The notes under the pieces: model-generated
What the model was told of the DNA's origin: nothing
Database searches by the model: none
The model's input: only the letters and a program-made list of their open reading frames with translations
Made by a program: the position numbers and the translations under genes
Source of the DNA: Typhlomys cinereus
Lineage: Eukaryota > Chordata > Mammalia > Rodentia > Platacanthomyidae
Assembly (NCBI GenBank): GCA_023101885.1
Contig: JALPQD010000027.1
Span: forward strand, 2,733,967-2,797,966
Direction of reading: 5' to 3'
DNA length: 64,000 nt
Shown here: positions 34,294-45,434 of the stretch, piece by piece
Layout of the letters: the number at the start of each line of letters is the position of its first letter
Numbering within the stretch: position 1 is the first letter of the stretch

Positions 34294-34449
34294 TCATTTA
34301 TATCACCTAAGTGATAGCATGAAATGATTCTCTAATTTCTTTTTTAAGATTCAATAATTTTTATTCAATATTTTCTAGAATAGTGAATTCCTAACCTTCT
34401 TCATGTTGCAATAAAACATATCTTTTTCAATTGAACAGTGGGATTTTTA

Positions 34450-34723
34450 TCTTATTTTGTGAGTGTGTGTGTGTGTGTGTGTGTGTGCGCGTGCGCGCAC
34501 GTGCTGTATGCCTAGAAGGACTAAGGGTGACTTCAGGAATCATCCTGGATTGCTTCTACTTCTTTCTTGCTTCCCTCTGGGATTTTCCAAGGCTCAGCCC
34601 ACCAGGGCCAGAAATGCAGGCCACCGTTTCTGCCTGGCATTTTTACGTGGGACCTAGGATCCAAACTCAGGATCTTCTGCTTTTGAGACAGAGTCTTAAC
34701 CTGTGAGCCATCTCTCCTGCCCA
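34450..34723 (-). repeat. tRNA-derived SINE, older subfamily
   Basis: A (GT)n linker (34460-34487), then GACTTCAGGAATCATCCTGG, TCCCTCTGGGATTTTCCAAGG, AGAAATGCAGGCCACC, GTGGGACCTAGGATCCAAAC and the head complement GAGCCATCTCTCCTGCCC. It is collinear with the young SINEs but clearly diverged, and pairs with the copy at 12804-13040. Confidence 0.75.
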
Positions 34724-34779
34724 AACAACTGAATTTTAAAAATATATTTTGTAATTAATATTATCTGAATTTTCTGTCA

Positions 34780-34865
34780 TATTATCTATCATCTATCTGC
34801 CATCTATTGATCTGGGTCACCTATATATTTATCTGTCATCTACCTACCTATCTTTCTACCATGTA
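34780..34865. repeat. Degenerate (ATCT)n tract
   Basis: ATCTATC/TACC tetranucleotides with many interruptions. Confidence 0.7.
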
Positions 34866-34879
34866 TTTTACTATCTATC

Positions 34880-35020
34880 ATTTTTTGAGATAAGATCTAA
34901 TAGAATCCAGATGGGTCTCAAACTTGCTATGTAGCCCTTGCTATAACATTATATGGTCCTGATTCTTCTGACTCTATCTCTGAAATGCTGTTACTACAGG
35001 TATGTGCTGCCGCCCCTAGC
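34880..35020 (-). repeat. B1-type SINE remnant
   Basis: TTTTTTGAGATAAGATCTAA, GGGTCTCAAACTTGCTATG, CTGATTCTTCTGACTC and TGTTACTACAGGTATGTGC follow the reverse strand of a 7SL-derived B1 element. Diverged. Confidence 0.6.
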
Positions 35021-36804
35021 TCTTACATGTTTTTAACTTTTCTTTCAGTAGAATTTTTCAAACAGTATACAGTTTTTAAGTTTGAATCCAATAATTTGTG
35101 TGTTTTAAATGGATGATAGGTCAATGGCTAAAAACTTGTTATTCTTTTTTATCATATTGTACAATATAAATCTGCAACAACTTATAATTGATATTGTTTT
35201 CCTTTCCATTTTCCTTAGTGATAATTTGCAAGTACTGCTGTACTTTCAGAATTCATTCACAGTTTCTGGCTTTTTTCCTAATCTTTTTGAACATACTACT
35301 TAAATAAAGTGCCAATTATTTTTTCTAATCAAGGTGTGCTTTTTCTGTATATTGTGCTCTTTAAAAGTCGTATTGTTTTGCTTAGTTACCCTTTATTTTC
35401 CAGATATAATTAACAGTATCATTAAGAGTAGAATGGAGGCAGTTTGGATTGCGTATGTTAGCTTACTGAGTTTTCATACAAAGCCGTTTATTTATGTCTG
35501 AGAATCAGCAGACGGGCTTTGTTGGAAGTAAAGCTGACTGAAGTCATCCAGACAGGAGAGATTGCAGCTTCTGGAAACCAAGCTGAAAGCATTGATATAG
35601 TATCTGCCTTTGTGAAAAAGCCATATTATTTCTTATTAGACTTTCCTTGATAGTTTTTCTTGTTTGTCAAGTGTGCATTCCAAATGTTTATAGCTTTTGT
35701 TTCATGGTGTGCCTGTTCGGCAGGGCTACAGTCTTGGCCTCATCACTTTGTATTTTTTCCCATTGTCTTCCATCCTGGTTTCAGAAGTATTTCTTTGACC
35801 AATCTTACTCTTACTTTAAGTGCATCATGTTAATTATGTTGTAAAATTTGCAAGAACTTTGCTTATGGTTGGAACTTAAGACTTTTTTTCAGGAGCAGTC
35901 TTGGTATGGTTCATTTCTTATCCTTTCATTCTGGCTGTCAGTTACAACTCTTTTCTATAATGGGAAGAGAAGTCTTTCAAGAACATGTTTAGTAACAGAG
36001 TTTCTTTTGGATTATGTCTCTCTATGTATGGTATATGGGTTTTCTAGTCCACAACTACGCAACTTTTAGCTTTCTGTTTATCTCTTTTGAAAATTATCCT
36101 CAGTTGAAATTTATCGTCTTTGAGCTTACATGTTAGTAATTTTGAAGTCCTCTGATTACCATCTCAATCCTCCTACTTCATTTTGTGGTGAGATTAATGA
36201 TTTCATTTGAATTTTTTCTCTCTGTACTTATTTTGTGCTTGTTTTTCAGCAAAATGTTTATTTCCTTTTCATGATCAATTTCATTGAAATATTTTCTGAT
36301 TATTCATTGTATCTTCCACTCTGCAGACTTAGGATTTCTAGGCTGTCCCTCCTGAGATTATACTGTAGTTATTGAAGTAAATGCAGAGCAATGCGAGGAT
36401 TCTGTTGGGTCAGGAGGACAAAGAGGGACTCACATCATGCTTTCTGAGCCCAAATCTCCTTGTATAATCTGAGACTCAAGACTCACTTCACTTATTTGAT
36501 TCCTTCATTTGCATCTCGTTTTCTTCCAGAATGATTCTATTTAGAACATCATTAAAAACTAGAACCTTCAGAAAAGTTAAAAGATTAGAATATTCTTATG
36601 CCATACGTTATCCATATTTTCCAATGCTAACATGCATTCCATATTATCCCTTCTCCCCCAGAACACAGATACAAATACACACATGCCCTTCCCTCTCAGA
36701 ATAAACTTCAGAAATCATCTTGGCTTTCTAAGAACAGAGGAATCTCTCACGAGATTATAGTGAATTTGGTGTGGAACTAAAGGGAACAGATTATAAGTAA
36801 CTGT
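35021..36804. other. Intronic sequence, no gene seen
   Basis: About 1.8 kb of intron with chance open frames (for example 35647-36069) that show no domain and no splice context. Confidence 0.5.
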
Positions 36805-37160
36805 CTTAATCTGTTTTCTCTCGTTATAATTAAGCACATGAGACTGAGTAACTAATTGTAAAGAGGTTTATTTGTCTTCCATGTGTTTCGAGAGTCCTAA
36901 TATCATGACACTGGCATGCTTTCTATTGATATCAGGACATGCAAGTAGAATCAGAATGGCCACATTTTATAATGACTCAATCCCTAAACTCAGTTTTGTT
37001 ACACAAGCCCTGAGCCATTCCCAAAGATTACATAACCTTATTCACAATGGCAAAGAAGCCCCATGATGTTTACCTCTACTAAACTCCAGTTTTAAAGACC
37101 CCACTACTTTGATACTGCAGCACTGGTGACCAATCTTCCAGCACAGGATGCTCTGAGGAG
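36805..37160 (-). mobile_element. MaLR LTR
   Basis: CTTAATCTGTTTTCTCTCG, GCACATGAGACTGAGTAAC, TGTAAAGAGGTTTATTTG, GACACTGGCATGC, AAAGACCCCACTACTTTG. This order matches the reverse strand of MST/MLT-type LTRs (the GAGACTGGGTAATTT...GAGGTTTATTTGGC region). Diverged. Confidence 0.55.
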
Positions 37161-37307
37161 CAAGCTATATCCAAGTACAGCACTCACTCTTCTTGTAACT
37201 TGGATTTTCCAACCCACAGTCTAGGTTTCCACATGAGTTATAGTAAATGCCATGCTCCTCTGAGGAAACATGTCCTAGAGAGTTCTTTCCCTTTGGATCT
37301 TATTACA

Positions 37308-37640
37308 TACTGAATTATGTCTCTAAATGTATAGAGTTGGGCTTCTGATTCCTACTGTCTAAACTTGTGATAATGATAAAGTTTGGAGATGGTGTCTTTA
37401 AGAATGTCATTAAGTTACATGAGGATTTTACAGTAAGTCCTCATTTTGTAAGACTGGTGCCCTTTGAACAAGAAGCTATGAACATAGACACATAGATGGA
37501 AGACCATGTGAAGGCACAACACAAAACCAGAAGTAATGTTCTCCTGAAAAACTATGAACTCTGTTGATAACTCACCATCAGACTTTAGGTTCATGAAAAG
37601 TGAAAATATAAATTTCTTCTTTTTAAACCATCTGTGCTCA
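37308..37640 (+). mobile_element. MLT1-like MaLR LTR
   Basis: ATACTGAATTATGTCTCTAAA, GGAGATGGTGTCTTTAAG, GGAAGACCATGTGAAGGC and ATGAACTCTGTTGATAACTC, CACCATCAGACTTTAGG resemble the MLT1 order (CTGAATTATGTCCC start, ATGTGAGGACACAG, GCACCCTGATCTTGGAC). Old and poorly kept. Confidence 0.5.
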
Positions 37641-38514
37641 GTAAACAGGAACAGATCTCAGAGTAGGCAGCCTCAAGGTTTCTTTAGGTGATTTATGTAA
37701 CAGGAACAAATAACTGAACTGATGGACTCAGGAGAAACCAGGAGATGGGGGAAGAAACAGCTTAAGGCAGATACAATGGAGTGTCTGTGCTCTCTGAATC
37801 CCTCCTGAATCCCATTAAAGTTCATTCACTAGACAAATAATAGGTAGATATTGTTATTATTCCGTTTTACTATGTGGAAAATAGACTGTAGATATTTGGA
37901 TTTTATATCAAAATAAGATCAGTCTTGTTTTTCAATTATATCATGTGCATTATATTCCATAGTTTTAAACCATCCAAATTCTAGCCATTCCATTAAACAG
38001 TAGAGAGTATTGCTTGAAGGTAAATATAAGGAAAATCCAAGCCTGAAGTTTTATATTTCTTTCAATATTTGTGACAGACTTTCATGTAGGAAGATACAAA
38101 TAAAAGGATGTTTTTGCCTGTGTTCTTCTTGGCATTGTTTACCCATGACTGAGTAGGACGCATCAGAACAAGACTGGCAAAGCTATTTTTTTTCTGCCTT
38201 GGGAATACGATATAGATTGATTAAACATAGATTATTGGAGCTATCATCCACATGAATTTTATCTCCTTTGTGTATTCTAACTCTTGTTTGGGTAATGATA
38301 GCTAATTCATTCATTTCCGTGACACATTCAAATGCTTTTACCTTTGCTACTTATGTAATGAACCAATTTTAAATTCAGGAAAGGAGCTGTTGTACCAAAT
38401 TAAAATTTAAAATAATTTAATAATAATTAAATAATTTCAATAATTTCTTAACAAAAATATGAAGAAAAATGGTTAAAGGTCTAAGAATTTTTTTAAAAAA
38501 GGAAAGTTGGCATA

Positions 38515-38760
38515 TAAAGGTCTGTCATATTTGAAATGTGTTCCCCACAGGCTTATGTGTTTGGGAAAAGGGAGGTGCATTAGTCCTACTCTACCTCCAA
38601 GAGGAGTCTGCCTTTGCAGCAAGCAGTGTGGTAGCTCTCAGCCTCTCGGATGTGTATGGCATAACCTGTCTTCAACTTCGGCCAGCCATCCATTCTGGCT
38701 GTATCTCCCCTCTGGAAAACTAAGCTGAATAAATCTCCCTTTCTTTTTTAGGTTGCTTGA
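38515..38760 (+). mobile_element. MaLR LTR fragment (MT/ORR1-like)
   Basis: TTTGAAATGTGTTCCCCAC, CAGGCTTATGTGTTTGG, CATCCATTCTGGCTGTATC, CCCTCTGGAAAACTAAGC, TGAATAAATCTCCCTTTC, TTAGGTTGC. The late AATAAA with a following T/C-rich end is the usual 3' part of such LTRs. Confidence 0.55.
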
Positions 38761-40399
38761 TTTTGAATGTTCTATCGTAGCAACACACGAGAGTAACTAT
38801 TACAAGGTTGAAGACAGTGATTCTCTCCAGAGCTATACGATTGCTAATATGGACTATTTTTATTTTGCCTCATTATGTTGGGTATATTGTAAGAGTCCAC
38901 ATATCCACCATATTTATTCAATGGGCAGGCCACAGAAACAAAGAAGAATATTGTTTTTGCCAGAAGTCTCATTATTCTAGTCTTCAGAACGAAAAAACAT
39001 AACACCTATTTTCTTTGGCATTTTACATTCTTTAAAGACCAACATATATAGCTGACTAGAGAATTTTAACTAGAGATGCTTTTAACATTTTGAACACAAA
39101 TACAATTCTTTTAGTATCTATAAAATATTAATGAAGAAAAAATAATGTTTTCCTTTTAATTTTCAACGAGCTAAGATAGCAATGTAGCAAATATGGAATA
39201 AAATGAGAAAATGCAAGATTTATTTGTATGCCCATTGACCCTTAAACTCTTTGGTCCAATATGAATACATTTTATTACCATAGCAAAGGTAAGTAAATTA
39301 AATAAATTCAGTACTGTTGAGTCAGTTTATTCTTTTAGAAATACATGCATACTTCCATAGAATCAATATGTAAATAAAAATACACAAAATAAAGTATATT
39401 TTGCTTTTAAATAGGCATATATATATATAAAACAGTTGATGATAATCATTGATGTACATGGTATTTTATTTAGTGCTTAGAAAGAAGGAATGTTTCTCTA
39501 ATTATGTAATATACAGGAAATATGAGAATGTGAAATTTAAATTGCAGTACTCAGAAATAGTATAATCTATATTTTTGGTTTATATCTTTCCATTATGTAC
39601 ATATAAATATTTACTTTAAAATGAAAATCATGCCAACATTCTTTGAGTGCATACAAAGTGCTTACTTAATTAAATATATTCAGTTAATCTCATAGTTAAT
39701 TTAGAGAAATTATCTAAAACTCTGGTAAATAAATTTTCAGTGACTATAAGAGTAATTATTGTGGTAGTCAGAATGATTTTAATGAGGTAGTGATATTTTT
39801 GGTTCTAAATTACATCTAGTGAGTTTTCCCATATTATCTTAGGCTTTACCTCCTAGGATTTCTCATAGTATTAACTATTCCTTTATGACAAGATGTTCTG
39901 TATTTATCTCTACTATGTTTTGAAATGCCAGTACTTAAAGCCGCATTTGTAGATGACTAGATTTGATTTGTATATGTCAATTTATTTCTAATGTTATCTT
40001 GTACATTTTTATGATGCATTTAGGTAAATAGTAAGTCCCCAAATCCTGGATTATTGCCCTGAGTAATTAGAATCAGAAATCACAGAGGCAAGCATGTGAT
40101 ATTTGAGAACATTTTAATAACCTGTCTTTCAAGTGTTTGCTTCAGTCTTTAGATGCAGTAATTTTCTGTACTTTACTTACACTTTGGATTATTTGGCAGT
40201 GTGTGTATCAATTACGAATAACATTTTACTAACAAATATATATTGAAGACAAAATTTTAGAGTTCTAGTAAGATTTATATGGTAGATTTATTTAGAGTTT
40301 AGAATACAGTTTATAAATTCATGTGACAGTACAATTGAAGAAAAATGTTCTTTACTGTGTGTACATCTTAATGTGTATGCAGGTGTGCACCCTCATGTA
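38761..40399. other. Intronic sequence, no gene seen
   Basis: Very AT-rich, no coding signal. A short (TA)n run occurs near 39418-39430. Confidence 0.5.
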
Positions 40400-40685
40400 T
40401 GCGTACATGTGGAGGACAGAGGACAAGCTCAGGCATCATTCTTCAATTATCACCCAATTTGTTTTCTGAGATAGGGTTTCTCATCAACTGATTCTTAAAG
40501 GAAGGCTAGACTTAAAGGCCAGGGTACCCCTCAGACATCCACTTATCTCACCACCTACCATAACTAGGATTACAGAATGTGTCCTCCATTTTTGACTTTT
40601 GTTCAGGGTTTTGGGACGAAGATCAAACCCTCTTGTGTGCAAGGCAGGCATTCTAGTGCCCATGCTATCTCTCCTGTTCCCAATA
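40400..40685 (-). repeat. B4-type SINE remnant
   Basis: ATGCGTACATGTGGAGGACAG, AGATAGGGTTTCTCATCAAC, GATTACAGAATGTGTCC, TTTGGGACGAAGATCAAACC, TCTTGTGTGCAAGGCAGGC, ATCTCTCCTGTTCCC. This is the reverse order of the B4 modules. Confidence 0.6.
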
Positions 40686-40721
40686 TGAGCTTTTGAAAAG
40701 AGTGAAACAGCTTATTCTTTT

Positions 40722-40993
40722 TTTAAAATTTATTATTTATTCAATTGTGCATGTATGCGTGTGTGCGTGTGTGCATGTGTAGAACCACGGACGAATTCAA
40801 GAATCACCATGGATGCCTCCACCTCCTCCTTGTTTACTCTGCCCTGGGATTCATAGGCTTAGCCCTACCAGGACCGGAAACGCAGGCTGCCCCCGCTTCC
40901 GCTGGTGTCTATACATGGGGTCTAGGATCCAAACTCGGGACCTTCCGCCTGCAAGGCAGAGGCTTAATCCCTGAGCCACCTCTCTACCCCCCA
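40722..40993 (-). repeat. Young tRNA-derived SINE, full length
   Basis: A T/A-rich tail, TTATTCAATTGTGCATG, a short TG linker (under 40 bp, less expanded than in other copies), body with CTTGTTTACTCTGCC, GGATCCAAACTCGGG, and the head complement GAGCCACCTCTCTACCCC. The 13-bp target-site duplication AGCTTATTCTTTT is exact (40709-40721 and 40994-41006). Confidence 0.92.
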
Positions 40994-41006
40994 AGCTTAT
41001 TCTTTT

Positions 41007-41870
41007 AGATCCTTAAGTTTAGAAAAATAATGCCAGATATGTATTAACATGCATAAATCATTTAAAAATTAAGTATCACATAAATTGGAATTTTTGTTAT
41101 TAAATTCTCAATATGCACAAGATACATGCTGTATATACAATAATTCATATTCACATATGTATGTTATTGAGTAGAAATAAAATCATAATGAACATCGAGT
41201 CCAGTGGTAGTGTGCAGGAGATTATTGTCTACTCTTCTCTCTTGGAGATAGGGTAGACTTCAGGATTGCTTTAGTTGTGTTGTGAATCGATATGCGCTCA
41301 ACTGCATAGCAGTTTGACAGATTACTTAACAAAGAGACATGCTCATAAAAATATAATGTGAAGTTGTCTCTAAGTTCTACATTTTTCTAAATTCACTCAA
41401 ACCTCCCTGCTACCTTCAAGAAGACTTCTAATTGTGTCCTTATGCTCATTAATTGTGATAGGATAAATCTTCCCTCCCTTGTAGTAGTTGCAGTGCTTAA
41501 GGCTTCAAAATTTTAACATGACATATTAAGCTAACTGATTTAGATGTCAGAACTGCTCTGAGATGTTAACCCCATTAAAAAGGGTCATTTATCCTAACAG
41601 CTTTTCCTGCTTCGTATCTGCATGTTCATCTTGTGTGCCCACAGTTCTTCCTACCCTTTCTGCCTCTTTGCTGTCACAAGTAGTCCAGTATAAACATCAG
41701 CGGTGACTCACTGACGTTCATGCACTGTAAATCACTGAACCATCTGTCCTACTCTATTCTGAAGCTATGTTCAGAGTAAATCATTTGAGTCAGAGTATAG
41801 TTGAGAGGTCATCTGCTTTTTCTTGACATGCTGAGTAAGCTTTGGTGTTTTTTAGTTTTTTTAAATTTAT
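41007..41870. other. Intronic sequence, no gene seen
   Basis: No recognisable gene, RNA or repeat. Confidence 0.5.
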
Positions 41871-41879
41871 TTCATTTTT

Positions 41880-42175
41880 TCACTTTTCTCAAGATGTATT
41901 TCTTTTACTGACAAAATCTTATACTGTTATGGTATACAACATGATGTTTTAAAATAATGGATATATTTTGGAATAGTTAGCCTGGTTAATTAACATAGGT
42001 GTTACTGGATTTATTTATGATATGGCCAATTAAAATCTACTCTCAGCACTTTTTAAAGGTGTAATACACTGCAATTAGCTACTGTTGCAATGTTACATAA
42101 CAGGTATCTTAAACTGTTTCTACAATCTCACTGGAATTTTATGTCTTTGACCAACTTCTTATTTTTTAGAAGACT
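41880..42175. mobile_element. Ancient LINE-1 (L1M-type) 3' UTR fragment
   Basis: TTTTACTGACAAAATC, ATGGTATACAACATGATGTT, GGAATAGTTAGCCTGG, TTAATTAACATAGGTG, AATCTACTCTCAGCAC and CTTTGACCAACTTC are in the order I remember for the 3' region of old mammalian L1M elements. Orientation is not fixed by me. Confidence 0.45.
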
Positions 42176-43854
42176 TTAACAACTGAATTGTTAATCTTTA
42201 TATTTTTGTTGTTTTATGGTGAATGATATTTTACTTTAAATTTGAAATTATAGTTCTTTTTATATAGAATAATTTTAAGCAACTAGTTATTAAATAAGAA
42301 AGCTTCTTACTACTTGTTTTAAAAATATTTATAAAAATGTAGCTGTAGGTCTCTTTTTCCTAGTTATACATGGTTGATGTGTTTTGAGTTGAATTAACTT
42401 TATCATTTCTTTAGGTTTTATGAGGTAAATATCTCAAAAGTACATATAAAGGATTTAAAAAATATGTAGGTGGAGAATAGAAGAACATTATCTCTTCAGT
42501 TTATGACTATGTTCAATCTAGCATGAAGTTTCATATGCTTCATGTGATTGGATTGATATGTTAGATGTAGACTGCTGGCTTAAATTTTATTCTATATGTT
42601 TGGACTTTATGAATATGATTTCAAATTTTGGAAGTAATTTTTTATAAGGGATTCTTCTGAAATGAATTCATGGATGCACCTTCCCTGATTCATGAACTAT
42701 CTCTTTAACATTAGGATATAGTTAATGCTATGAATTATTAGTCTATGTGTTGTATTTGAATAAATTTGATCTCCTAAGAATAAAATAACTCAGTCTGAAA
42801 AAAATCCTATTTCTGTTTAAGCAGAAAATCCAGTTATCATAAAAATAAATGATGAGTCATGCTGCCATATGGAAATTGCAAGTGCCAGTAACCGAATTCC
42901 TCAATTAAAAGACACTTGTGAGGAAGATATTTCATATTATTTTTATTTTTCTCATGTTATTTTATGGCTCACTTTTACATTAAAAATCTATATTTTCTTT
43001 AGTAAAGTTAACTTTTTATATCAATTTGAAATATCTTATAGTGTTAAAAAATAGAATTGCAAGGTATTCAGTGGTATAAAATTCTGCTTGTGTTACTATT
43101 ATGCAAACTGTGTTCATGATTTCTGGCATGGTAGTGATGGTTTAAACAAGCATATTTATGCTGCAAATTCCAAATCTCTTCATCACAATATCATAGAAGA
43201 ACAAAAAAGTTTAAACAAGTTTATAGGATAAAAGACATTATGAATGGAAGGGACACTAACAAAATTTTAGGCCTGAAAGAATAATCACTGACTTAAAGGA
43301 GCTTAGCATCAAAACCACAGCCTGTAATAGTATAGTATTTATGTATTAGCATATTATACAAAAGCAAAGCATATTCAAATAATACCATTCATCTTAGAAC
43401 TTTGGAAGCTATTAGGAATTAGAACTACAAGGTGTCTTTGAAGGATGGGTTATAAAATAGGAGTAAGAAAGTAAAGATGGGCAGGAATATTCTAAAGAAA
43501 TTATGTTATCAGGATCCTGTCTGAGCTCAGCCCTGAGTTGAACTAGAGGAACACTTGAAAGAGGAGATAAGAGACAATGATTCTTCCTTTTTAAAAGAAA
43601 AACTCAGAATTAAATTAAATCCATCCTTTGAGTTATAAAACCCCAGCTTTTTATCCTGTGGATTCCCAGAATTATTGAAGGATTTAGACACTTAATATCT
43701 GGAGCTGTTGACCTAGAGACTGACATTTGGAAATTTTACAACAAAAATAGCCTAGTGTTGCCCACAAGTCACCCTGAGGTGCAGCTCACAAATGAACCAA
43801 CCTGTGTAAGAGTAAGGTGGTTCCCTTTACATGGTCAGCATCTCTTCTTAATCC
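42176..43854. other. Intronic sequence, no gene seen
   Basis: AT-rich intron. Short open frames lack any domain or splice evidence. Confidence 0.5.
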
Positions 43855-44285
43855 TGGTGCTGAGGTTACTCTTTCTGTTGCTGATAAATTCATGGCCAAA
43901 CAGCTTAAGGAAACAAAGGGTTTTATTTTGGCTTATGATTTGGTTACAGTTCCTTGTCCTGCTGTCAGGAAAGTTCATACCAACACCAAGATCTAAGGGA
44001 ACTGACCACACCTTATCCTCAGGGTCGCTGAAAGAGGGACAGTCTCATTTGCCAGACCAACATGTCTGCCAAAGTAGACAAAAGAATGCCAATTTATTTT
44101 AACAGATCCCACCATCTTTTCCACCTGCTCTTGTAATGGTTTTATCCACCATGGGCTAGGTCTGCCCATCAGTTAGACAGTGCTCTGTAGGCTTGCTGGG
44201 GATTTAACTCAACCAATCATTCTTTACAAATGTGCCTAGAGCTAGCACCTTCTCAATTGTCAATTTGACACCTATATCTAACTGT
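43855..44285 (-). mobile_element. MaLR LTR (MT/ORR1-like)
   Basis: On the minus strand the 3' part reads AAGCCAAAATAAAACCC and CCTTAAGCTGTTTGGCCATG, the form of an LTR end with its poly(A) signal. On the + strand CACCATGGGCTAGGTCTGCC and TCTCAATTGTCAATTTGACA mark the other end. No internal retroviral sequence is attached. Confidence 0.55.
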
Positions 44286-44483
44286 GATATCTGGAGACTG
44301 AGATCACATGTCTTCGATGCTGGTTTCAATAAAGTGAGACAGTCACATTGGCAAAGGGGATATAGCAAAAGCAGTCACTGAGGCAATGTAACTGAAAAAA
44401 TATTAGACAAAACTTTGAAGGGATGGTGTAAGTTTTATTTTTCTTTAAAAACAAACACCTAAAACAACAAGGAAAAACAAGCA

Positions 44484-44555
44484 TAAGTAGAGATACTCCT
44501 GCTCTGGTTGCATAGGCCTGAAGTAGAGATACTCCTGTTCTGGTTGCACAGGCCT
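44484..44555. repeat. 36-bp tandem duplication
   Basis: Two adjacent 36-bp units beginning AAGTAGAGATACTCCTG and ending AGGCCTG, differing at two bases (both C/T changes). The second unit runs into the head of a B1-type element. Confidence 0.92.
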
Positions 44556-44690
44556 GTAATCGCAGTTCCTCAGGAGGAAGGGACAGGAGGATCACAAGTT
44601 CGGGCATGCATGGAAGAGATGCAGAGTGAGATCAAGGCCAAGGTGATCAATTTAGCAAGACATTGTCTCAAAGGGAAATAATTTAAATAT
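44540..44690 (+). repeat. B1-type SINE remnant
   Basis: GGTTGCACAGGCCTGTAATCG, CAGTTCCTCAGGAGGAAGG, ACAGGAGGATCACAAGTTC, GATCAAGGCCAAGG and AGCAAGACATTGTCTCAAAG are the 7SL-type B1 order (box A-like, GGAGGATC, CAAGACCCTGTCTC). Confidence 0.65.
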
Positions 44691-44869
44691 TCAATAAAAA
44701 GTGAAAGGAATATTAGCGACAGTATTTACCTCGTATGCAGAAGATCATATTTTTGATAAACCCTTCTGCTAAAAAAGGGGGTTAGATAAAGCAGAAAGAA
44801 CAAGGATAGATGTTAACAGCACAAGCAGCACATGCAAGCAAGTGCATGATGATCGAGATATCTAAGAGT

Positions 44870-45175
44870 GGGCTGGAGAGGTGGCTCAGGGGTTAAGCCT
44901 CTGCCCTGAAGGTGGAAGGTCCTGAGTTCGGATCCCAGATCCCATGTATAGACACCAGGCAGAAGCGGGGGCGGCCTGCGCTTCTGATCCTGGTAGGGCG
45001 GAGCCTGTGAATCCCGGGGCAGAAGGAGGTGGAGGCGTCCATGGTGGTTCGCAAATTCGTCCGTGGTTCTACACATACACACACACACACACAGACACAC
45101 ACGCGCACGCACATACACACGCATATGCACACAGTTGAATAAATAATAATAAAAAAAAGTTTAAAAAAAAAAAAA
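44870..45175 (+). repeat. Young tRNA-derived SINE, full length
   Basis: The head GGGCTGGAGAGGTGGCTCAG with box A, GAGTTCGGATCCCAG as box B, GC-rich body without the GTAAACAAGGAG segment, (CA)n linker (about 45073-45120), then AGTTGAATAAATAATAATAA and a long A tail. The 15-bp target-site duplication GAGATATCTAAGAGT is exact (44855-44869 and 45176-45190). This is the best-preserved copy in the window and probably the youngest. Confidence 0.94.
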
Positions 45176-45382
45176 GAGATATCTAAGAGTAATGTCTCCG
45201 AGGTGGATTTGAAGCGAATGACTTTTCCTTTGGCAGACTTGAGATGATGTAATTCCAGGGAATAAAAAGCTACAAAAGAAAGAAAATTGTATCAAAGTCT
45301 GTTGCATTGCTTCACTGTGAATAATGCATCCTAAAAATTGTGATTACTTATGCTGGAACTGCTAAGGTAGAAAATGCAAAGT

Positions 45383-45386
<4 letters not shown>

Positions 45387-45427
<41 letters not shown>

Positions 45428-45434
45428 TGTGTGT
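45387..45434. repeat. (GT)n microsatellite
   Basis: An almost pure GT run of about 46 bp with one late GA interruption. Confidence 0.92.

Noticed and set aside
43855..44285. Possible gene fragment (open frame 43755-44102)
   Set aside because: The region matches the reverse strand of a MaLR-type LTR, including its AATAAA region, so the frame is incidental.
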